From Candidatus Aenigmatarchaeota archaeon (lineage in GTDB: Archaea > Aenigmatarchaeota > Aenigmatarchaeia > QMZP01 > QMZT01): DNA of 64,000 nt. The stretch spans positions 1-64,000 of the forward strand of contig JAPLVC010000001.1 of NCBI GenBank assembly GCA_026397315.1, read 5' to 3'. Shown here in pieces: positions 57,476 to 64,000 of this stretch; the stretch's first letter is position 1; each line of letters starts with the position of its first letter. The position numbers were made by a program, and so were the translations under genes. A model generated the notes under the pieces. That model was not told the DNA's origin and did not search any database. It was given only the letters and a program-made list of their open reading frames with translations.

Positions 57476-58024
57476 TCAAGCTGCCAGAGGCATTTCCGAC
57501 CCTTGCGCGGATGCCGCCTCTCCTTTGATTTTAGCTATCATTTCGTCGCCAAGAAAGTAATCTTTCAGTATTTTGCAGCCTTTCGTGAAAATACTACTGG
57601 GTACACCGCCTTTGATAGCATAAATTTTGACAATATCCTGCGTTATCTGAGGATCAATAAGACTATAAAATTGGGCTGAACTGTTGATTATTGTTCCGTA
57701 TGTTTTCTGAAGTTCCCTATTGACGCCTTCCACGTCTTTTATCTTGCCGGATTTCGCTTGCTCAACTAACTGGTCTATATAGCCGAGTGACTGCCCCATC
57801 TGGCCGGATAGTTTTGAAAGAGCTGATTTGTAACTATCATTATATTTTTTTATCTTACCGAAGTCAGCGTTTTCTCCTGCAACTACGGATAATCTGTCCA
57901 TGTGAAGGTCCAGCTCGTAAAAAAGTTCTTTCTCGTATTCCTGCAGAGCGCCCATCCCTTCATGCATTGCACTAATAGTTTTGGCACCATCAACCTGTTT
58001 TGTCATAATCACACCATCAATCAC
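57476..58024 (-). CDS. Uncharacterised helical protein
   Basis: 182-aa ORF, divergent from 58218; helical KYNDSYKSALSKLSGQMGQSLGYIDQLVEQAKSGK. Confidence 0.55.
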   Translation of the reverse strand: MIDGVIMTKQVDGAKTISAMHEGMGALQEYEKELFYELDLHMDRLSVVAGENADFGKIKKYNDSYKSALSKLSGQMGQSLGYIDQLVEQAKSGKIKDVEGVNRELQKTYGTIINSSAQFYSLIDPQITQDIVKIYAIKGGVPSSIFTKGCKILKDYFLGDEMIAKIKGEAASAQGSEMPLAA

Positions 58025-58217
58025 GAAGCTCGGAAAAGTTAAACATTCTGTTGTTACTTATTAGTAGTTTTTATTACTTATAAAGCTTTTTGAGGCTATC
58101 ATTTAGCACTGGAACGGCGTGGGAGCGGGCCCGGACGGCATGGCAAAGGCCGGTGATAAAAAGCGATATCTGCCGTTGAAGATAATACTTATAAAGGTTG
58201 TATTCTAATACTTTAAC

Positions 58218-58766
58218 ATGGCAGGAATATTCGACCAACTGGTCCAAAACATGTCGAGAATGGGTTTCTTCCAGTTCTTATTTCCGTTCCTGCTCGCTTT
58301 GGCGATAGTCTACGGACTCCTGACATGGGCACTTGAAAAACAGATACCCAAGTCTGCTAGGGCGTTGGTTTCACTGATAGCGGCATTCTTCGTGATGCTG
58401 TACTCCAGCTGGAACGTCATGGTTGTGCAGTTCTTTGCCAACCTTTTCGGTCCATTCTTGGCGGTGGCCACGGGCATACTAGTGATAGTAATGCTGTTCG
58501 CTCTGGTCGGCTTCAAGGTTGAAACGCTCACCCAGGGGAAGTACAGCAAATGGGTACTAGTCTTGCTGATGGTATTCATTGGCATCGTGCTTTTCTTCGG
58601 AGCAGGCGCATCATACCTTATAGACGTGCCAGGATTTGCCATGAACTCTGACTTCTTTACAGTGATATTCTTCATCATAATACTCGCTGTAGTGATGTTC
58701 TGGCTATCGAAAGAAGGCGAGGGTGGCGGAAGCGCAGCGACGCCTACGACTGGAGGAAAGTCGTAA
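58218..58766 (+). CDS. Small multi-TM protein (paralog of 56945 gene)
   Basis: MAGIFDQLVQNMSRMGFFQFLFPFLLALAIVYGLL; TATA-like acttataaagg upstream. Confidence 0.65.
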   Translation: MAGIFDQLVQNMSRMGFFQFLFPFLLALAIVYGLLTWALEKQIPKSARALVSLIAAFFVMLYSSWNVMVVQFFANLFGPFLAVATGILVIVMLFALVGFKVETLTQGKYSKWVLVLLMVFIGIVLFFGAGASYLIDVPGFAMNSDFFTVIFFIIILAVVMFWLSKEGEGGGSAATPTTGGKS

Positions 58767-58851
58767 AGTTTTTTCTTTTTTGCTTTTGCTTTATTTTGCA
58801 TGCTCAGCGGCAGCAATATTTATTGCGGCCCGCCAAGACATTCATGAGAAC

Positions 58852-59190
58852 ATGAACAGGAAAAAGCCCGAGGCCTGGACCAAGCTCGCCAGAGAGCGCA
58901 TGCAGATATTGCTAGCGCTGGCTGAGGTCGAGGCTGGAGCGCATCCTAAACGCTCGAAGCGATACATAGAGCTTGCGAAAAAGATAGGCATGCGCTACAA
59001 CGTGCGGCTGAAAGCTACGAAGCGTTTCTGCCGCAAATGTTCATCGCCGCTGGTTCCGGGCGTGACATGCAGGATCCGCTCGAGAAAGGACAGGCAAGCC
59101 ATGGTAACGACATGCCTCAAATGCGGCGCTATATCGCGACACCCTTATATACGCGAGAAGAAAATTATTAAGCAAAGGAGAACTGCATGA
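58852..59190 (+). CDS. rnp4: RNase P protein component 4 (Rpp21)
   Basis: FCRKCSSPLVPGVTCRIR...TTCLKCGAISRHPY zinc ribbon; start trimmed to MNRKKPEAW. Confidence 0.9.
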   Translation: MNRKKPEAWTKLARERMQILLALAEVEAGAHPKRSKRYIELAKKIGMRYNVRLKATKRFCRKCSSPLVPGVTCRIRSRKDRQAMVTTCLKCGAISRHPYIREKKIIKQRRTA

Positions 59191-59450
59191 AACTCGTCAT
59201 TTTCCTCAGCACGCTCGTCATTTTCATCTCGTGCTTTTTCATATTCTTCACTTTCGACTCCATGATAAAGACGAAGATGGTCTGCGACTACAAGGAAACG
59301 TTCAAGTGCAACGTCGTCGAGCTCAACTCGACCATCATATTCGGCATCCTGATAGTGGGCATGTTCCTTTTCGTGGACTGCATCGTGATGTACATAATGG
59401 TAAAGACATGGGTGCCGAACCTGTTCATGTACAGCTTTAGCCGAAGATAA
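59187..59450 (+). CDS. Small membrane protein (2 TM)
   Basis: ATGA overlap with rnp4; two hydrophobic helices. Confidence 0.5.
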   Translation: MKLVIFLSTLVIFISCFFIFFTFDSMIKTKMVCDYKETFKCNVVELNSTIIFGILIVGMFLFVDCIVMYIMVKTWVPNLFMYSFSRR

Positions 59451-59454
59451 CGCC

Positions 59455-60126
59455 TTATTCTACGCCCAGCAGCTTCCTGAACAACAGCGACGCTCCCATC
59501 AGGAAAATCAGTATATACCACGCCAGCCAGTTCAGGTAAGTCCATCCGACCAGCGGTACAGTGAACGGCAGCTTTACGGCGGTCTCCATCTTCGTCGAAT
59601 TGAGGTCGAGCGGGTTCACATCCCAGACGACGCTGCCGAACCTCACGAGCTCGCCCTTCGCATACGTCTTGTCGTCCGAGAAATCCCCGTTGTCGTTGGC
59701 GTCTATCGTCACCTTGTATTCCAGATCGCTTATCTTATCCGTCCTTATGGTGTGGTTAAAGTCCGCGAAAACGAAATGGCCCGTCGCCGAATTTTCGCTA
59801 GCGGACGCAGTCTGGACGATCACGCTGCCGTACGTCTGGCTCAGGAAGCCGAACGCCAGCAGGACTATGCCAAGGCTTATGAACATGGGCAGCATGTTCA
59901 TGCGCATCTGCTTCTGGCTCAGCTTCATCATCTCGCTGACGTATTCATTCGCTTTTTTGACGTCCTTTTCCTTCTGCGCTTCCTTGGACTTCTCCCTGTA
60001 GAACTTCATGTCTTCTTTTATCTTGCGCATCTCTGCCGGTTTGTTGAAGATTCGATAGACTAAGCTGGATACGAATGAGAGCAAGAGCGTCCACAGGAGG
60101 ATATCCTGGTAAGGAAGGAATATCAT
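59455..60126 (-). CDS. EMC3/TMCO1-like DUF106 membrane insertase homolog
   Basis: TM plus charged coiled coil KIKEDMKFYREKSKEAQKEKDVKKANEYVSEMMKLSQKQMRMNMLPMFISLGIV. Confidence 0.88.
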   Translation of the reverse strand: MIFLPYQDILLWTLLLSFVSSLVYRIFNKPAEMRKIKEDMKFYREKSKEAQKEKDVKKANEYVSEMMKLSQKQMRMNMLPMFISLGIVLLAFGFLSQTYGSVIVQTASASENSATGHFVFADFNHTIRTDKISDLEYKVTIDANDNGDFSDDKTYAKGELVRFGSVVWDVNPLDLNSTKMETAVKLPFTVPLVGWTYLNWLAWYILIFLMGASLLFRKLLGVE

Positions 60127-60135
60127 AAAAACCGC

Positions 60136-60654
60136 CTACTGTTTGAGCATCTCCCCGAGCTCTTTCATCGAGTCCATCATCTTCTTCTCGTGGAACTTTA
60201 TTATCTTGAGCGCGGAGCCGGAAGCGGAAGAATAGATCGAAGCGTAATAGCGGTTTATGCGCTGGTGCTCGTTCGTCTTGTCGTCGCCTGGCGTGTCTCC
60301 CGCTTTTTCAAAAACGACTATAGAGTCCGGTCTGAACGAGCGGAAAAATTCATCAGGTATGGCCCTCACGTAGCCGTATCTGGTGAGGAACGTGAGATAA
60401 CCGCTGACTATTATGTTGCCTTTCTGATCCTTCAGTTTGGTGATCATTATCTTCTGCAACTTGTCGTAGAACTTGGCGGCGACCTTCCTGATCGCGTCTA
60501 TGTCCGGGATTTCCCCGATCTCCTCGGCCAAGTTCTCTATCTTGTCGAAGTCGACGACCGTGAAATCGTTCTTTCTCCCCGCGTGCTGGAGCGCCAAGTC
60601 TACGAGAGTCGCCTTGTCTATGCCGTAAACGCCTGAGATGAAAATCAGCTTCAT
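60136..60654 (-). CDS. Archaeal adenylate kinase (AdkA)-like protein with degenerate P-loop
   Basis: ISGVYGIDKATLVDLALQHAG...FTVVDFDKIENL; next to DUF106 as in archaeal secY-adk-DUF106 order. Confidence 0.65.
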   Translation of the reverse strand: MKLIFISGVYGIDKATLVDLALQHAGRKNDFTVVDFDKIENLAEEIGEIPDIDAIRKVAAKFYDKLQKIMITKLKDQKGNIIVSGYLTFLTRYGYVRAIPDEFFRSFRPDSIVVFEKAGDTPGDDKTNEHQRINRYYASIYSSASGSALKIIKFHEKKMMDSMKELGEMLKQ

Positions 60655-60683
60655 AACACACCCTCCCGGATTGTATATTATTG

Positions 60684-61724
60684 CTATTGCTCTTTTAAAA
60701 TAGTTTTCAGCTTGGATATCAGGCTGTCGTCGCCCGGGTCCTTGCCGCGCAGCATGCCCAGGTATATGCTCACGAAGTCGAGCACGTACATGGTCGACAG
60801 CGCGCGAGAAAGCTCGTACGGGTAGACGGACCAGACCTCTATGACCGAGCGCGCCGACCTCTTTAGTAGTTCCTTGGTGAAGTTTATCCTCCTGCGCATG
60901 CGCTCATTCTCGCTGTTGTCGCGTATGATTATGACTGAAAAATTTCTCGAAAGCGCCGTGTCCTCCCACCCGAGGATCGAGTTGTGGTTGAGCTCGGGAT
61001 ACGTCTCGCACATGGCCACGACCTTCGAGTTCTCGTTGAACTGCGTTCTAGCGCGGTAGACGACGGGCTCGTATATGCCGAAACCATGGATGACAGGAAC
61101 CGAGTTGATCAGCTTGTAGGCGATGCGCTTCGCTGGATTGTCCTTCATGAGCTTCGATGACTTTATTTCGTCCCTCGTTTCCTTGAGATTCTTGATGACG
61201 AGGTCAAGGTTCTGCTTCTCCAGAAACTTCGCTTTTTCCAGAATCGCTATGATGGGGAAAAGCATGTGGCCTATCGCGAAGCGCGGCTTGAGCCCCTTCG
61301 GGACGCGCATGCACGCCAGGCCGCGCCTGCAGCACTCGCGTTCGAGCTCGCCTCCCGAGGTTATGGCGAATATCTCACACTTCCTTTTGACGGCTTCTCT
61401 GAAGGCGGAAAGCGTCTCTTCAGTATCGCCGGAATAGCTGACGAAGAAAACCATGTCGCCGTTCTTCACGTATGCGGGCAGGCCATACCCTTTGAGAACG
61501 CGTATTTCATTGTTGGGGAAAACGCCCGCGAGCATGTCGCCCACTATACCCGAGCCGCCCATGCCGCACACGAAGACGCGCTCAGGCTTCTTCAGCTTAA
61601 GGTCTCCCGCGAATTTCTTCCCTGACGCAATCGCCTCCTCGCACTGCTCGGGGAATTTCTCGAGAGAAGCGACCACTTTGGAAAGGTCAAGCTTTTCCAT
61701 TTCCTTCTGGTCGTCAAGAATCAT
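60684..61724 (-). CDS. Bifunctional phosphoglucose/phosphomannose isomerase
   Basis: VCGMGGSGIVGDMLAG (SIS domain), FVSYSGDTEETLSAF, ELNHNSILGWE. Confidence 0.9.
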   Translation of the reverse strand: MILDDQKEMEKLDLSKVVASLEKFPEQCEEAIASGKKFAGDLKLKKPERVFVCGMGGSGIVGDMLAGVFPNNEIRVLKGYGLPAYVKNGDMVFFVSYSGDTEETLSAFREAVKRKCEIFAITSGGELERECCRRGLACMRVPKGLKPRFAIGHMLFPIIAILEKAKFLEKQNLDLVIKNLKETRDEIKSSKLMKDNPAKRIAYKLINSVPVIHGFGIYEPVVYRARTQFNENSKVVAMCETYPELNHNSILGWEDTALSRNFSVIIIRDNSENERMRRRINFTKELLKRSARSVIEVWSVYPYELSRALSTMYVLDFVSIYLGMLRGKDPGDDSLISKLKTILKEQ

Positions 61725-61741
61725 GTTTTCCTCAAATCCAA

Positions 61742-63115
61742 TTATTTGTGTTTTTTTGTGTGTTTTTCCTCTTTTGCCACAGGTTTTTTCGGGGCTATCT
61801 CGCTGAAGCCCGTATATTTTACCAGCGCCTTGGGAATTTTTATCGTACCATCTCTCGTCTGGCAGTTCTCGAGTATCGCCGTTATCGCGCGCTCAGTCGC
61901 GATGGCAGTCGAGTTTAGAGTATGGACAACTTCTGTTTCTCCGTGTTTGTTCATGAACCTTATACCCAGCTTCCTGGGCTGGTAGTCCGTGCAGTTGGAG
62001 CACGACACCATCTCGCGGAAAGCGCCCTGCGCGGGCATCCACGCCTCGAGGTCGTATTTTATCGCTGCGTTGTCGTTCATCTCGCCAGAGCAGACGGATA
62101 TCACCCTGTAAGGGATGCCCAGCTTCTGGTAAATCGCTTCGGCATTGCCTATGAGCTTCTCGAACCATTTCTCCGATTCGCATGGCTTGCAGAAGACGAA
62201 CTGCTCGACCTTGTCGAACTGATGGACGCGGAATATGCCTTTCGTGTCCTTGCCGTGCGACCCTGCCTCGCGCCTGAAGTTCGTGGAGAAACCGGCGTAT
62301 GTTTTAGGCAGGTCTTTCTCCTGGAATATTTCTCCCATGTGATACGCGGCCAGCGTCTGTTCGGCGGTTGCTATCAGGTAAAGGTCCTCGCCTTCGATCT
62401 TGTAGAGCTGGCTCTCGAAGTCCGCCAGCTCGGCCGCGGCGGAAATCGCCGCCTTCTGCAGCATGAAAGGGGTCCACATCGGAGTGAATCCTTGTTCTAT
62501 AAGGAAGTCAAAAGCGAATCTTATGAGAGCGAGGTTGAGAATGACCAGCTCGTTTTTCAGGTAGTAAAACCTCGCTCCAGCGAGCTTCGCCGCCTTGTCC
62601 GTGTCGGCCAGGTCGAGGCTCTGCAGAAGTTCCGTATGGCCTTTCGGCTCGAAATGCATCGGCTCGAATTCCAGCTTGCCGCGCGTGTCGCGCTTGAAGC
62701 TTTCCATGTCCTTGAGAAGCACGAGAGGCTTGCCCCACGCGCGTATGAACTTGTTCTCCTGGTCGCCATTGCCAACATTGACGTCCTTGTGCAGGATGTT
62801 GCCTATCTTATACCTGTAAATGTCGCGCTCGGCGAGAAGCGCTTCGGCCTTCTTGTCGCTGTGTTCTATCTCCTCGTTTATCTTCCTCATCTCGTGGATT
62901 TTTTCATCCGCTTTCTTGCCCGCCTTCTTCATCTCGGCAATCTCGCGGGAAACAGTGTTCCTCTTGCATTTCAGCGCCTCGACGTGCTTCAGTACGTCAC
63001 GCCATTCCTTGTCAAGCTCCACGACCTTCTCGACGACGGCCGGGTTCTTGTACCTTTTCTTTTCCGAGTCTATGACTGCCTCCGGATTTGTCCTGAAAAT
63101 CTGTATGTCAAGCAT
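61742..63115 (-). CDS. serS: Seryl-tRNA synthetase
   Basis: MLDIQIFRTNPEAV; motif 2 FSTNFRREAGSHGKDTKGIFRVHQFDKVEQ; GEMNDNAAIKYDLEAWMP. Confidence 0.95.
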   Translation of the reverse strand: MLDIQIFRTNPEAVIDSEKKRYKNPAVVEKVVELDKEWRDVLKHVEALKCKRNTVSREIAEMKKAGKKADEKIHEMRKINEEIEHSDKKAEALLAERDIYRYKIGNILHKDVNVGNGDQENKFIRAWGKPLVLLKDMESFKRDTRGKLEFEPMHFEPKGHTELLQSLDLADTDKAAKLAGARFYYLKNELVILNLALIRFAFDFLIEQGFTPMWTPFMLQKAAISAAAELADFESQLYKIEGEDLYLIATAEQTLAAYHMGEIFQEKDLPKTYAGFSTNFRREAGSHGKDTKGIFRVHQFDKVEQFVFCKPCESEKWFEKLIGNAEAIYQKLGIPYRVISVCSGEMNDNAAIKYDLEAWMPAQGAFREMVSCSNCTDYQPRKLGIRFMNKHGETEVVHTLNSTAIATERAITAILENCQTRDGTIKIPKALVKYTGFSEIAPKKPVAKEEKHTKKHK

Positions 63116-63123
63116 GTTAGCAC

Positions 63124-63660
63124 CTACTCTTCGGCGTCGTAATTGACTACGCTGAAAACATCATAACCCTTAAGCTTCTCCCGCCCCTTGAGGAAGCTCA
63201 GCTCTATCAGTATCGATATGCCTACAACGTTGCCACCGAGCCTTTCGACGAGTTTCGTCGCCGCTTCCAGCGTCCCTCCGGTCGCCAGCAAATCGTCGAC
63301 TATGAGAACCGTTTCGCCTTTCTTTATCGCGTCCTCGTGTATTTCGAACGCGTCTTTCGAATATTCCGTATCGAACTCCTCGCGCAGCTTTTTCCACGGC
63401 AGTTTGCCCGGCTTGCGCAAAGGCACGAAGCCCGCGCCAAGCTCGTAAGCTATCGCTGAACCCAGGATGAAGCCGCGGCTCTCGGCGGAAACGACTTTAT
63501 CTATGCGTCTGCCATCGAAATGCGACATCATCTGCTTCACGGAACTGCGGAAAGCATTCGCGTCCTGCAGGAGCGTGGTGATGTCCTTGAACATTATGCC
63601 TTTCTTCGGAAAATCAGGCACGGTGCGTATCTTTGACCTCAAATCAACCTTGTTCTCCAT
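63124..63660 (-). CDS. apt: Adenine phosphoribosyltransferase
   Basis: IRTVPDFPKKGIMFKDITTLL, ESRGFILGSAIAYELGAGFVPLRKPGKLP, VLIVDDLLATGGTLEAA. Confidence 0.95.
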   Translation of the reverse strand: MENKVDLRSKIRTVPDFPKKGIMFKDITTLLQDANAFRSSVKQMMSHFDGRRIDKVVSAESRGFILGSAIAYELGAGFVPLRKPGKLPWKKLREEFDTEYSKDAFEIHEDAIKKGETVLIVDDLLATGGTLEAATKLVERLGGNVVGISILIELSFLKGREKLKGYDVFSVVNYDAEE

Positions 63661-63769
63661 GTTATCAATATTGTTTCAGCGGTTTTAAATAAAATATAGC
63701 GTCCTTGGGTTAAACTTTTTTTAGACCTATTTACTTACAACGCTACCTTATAGAAACGAGAGTGGTGGT

Positions 63770-64000
63770 ATGAAAGAGGGAGACGAAATTTGGGCTAGAA
63801 TGGAAAAAATAAAAAATATGGACGTAAACGCAGAAAACATAAAGACTGTGGTTGAGTTCGACAAGTTGAATGAAATAAACGGACTAACGCCGGGAACAAG
63901 AGTCGGTCACCTAACAATGCTGAGGCATCTTCTGACATATTGTGGCGGCAAACCATTTACCGAGTTGACTGGCTCAGACATAAGGGAGTTCATGGGATTG
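63770..64000 (+). CDS. Tyrosine recombinase/integrase N-terminal SAM-like domain (truncated by window end)
   Basis: MKEGDEIWARMEKIKNM...TRVGHLTMLRHLLTYCGGKPFTELTGSDIREFMGL. Confidence 0.6.
   Translation, partial: MKEGDEIWARMEKIKNMDVNAENIKTVVEFDKLNEINGLTPGTRVGHLTMLRHLLTYCGGKPFTELTGSDIREFMGL

Noticed and set aside
61922-63142. 406-aa plus-strand ORF opposite serS
   Set aside because: Antisense shadow of seryl-tRNA synthetase.

Overview
The window is a gene-dense archaeal chromosome segment. Archaeal markers include RpoD/Rpb3, Hel308, EMC3/DUF106, RNase P Rpp21, type III RuBisCO, AMP phosphorylase, aRqcH/NFACT, BHB-type tRNA introns and TATA promoters. Many small membrane proteins and large Cys-rich surface proteins suggest a DPANN-like lineage, but I cannot prove this from sequence alone. 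Main blocks: (1) a minus-strand unit with two membrane pyrophosphatases of opposite K+-dependence signature, then MtnA, an LsrF-like aldolase/thiolase, a small membrane protein and a Zn alcohol dehydrogenase; the ADH 3' end is directly repeated across a secreted beta-helix gene; (2) a short-armed SMC; (3) an apgM-deoA-rbcL nucleotide-to-glycolysis module; (4) a PqqD-like/M50 protease plus 8-repeat beta-propeller pair, divergent from a type IV pilus-like locus in which a 1950-aa Cys-rich protein lies between the ATPase and the TadC-like platform; (5) further surface, protease and translation genes, including three tRNAs, two of them with introns; (6) an FtsZ-adjacent, compositionally mixed cluster with a minimal HELAH zincin and paralogous small membrane proteins; (7) serS/apt and a truncated tyrosine recombinase at the right edge. 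No rRNA, CRISPR array or complete transposon was found. All calls come from reading the sequence and supplied translations; no database searches were run.
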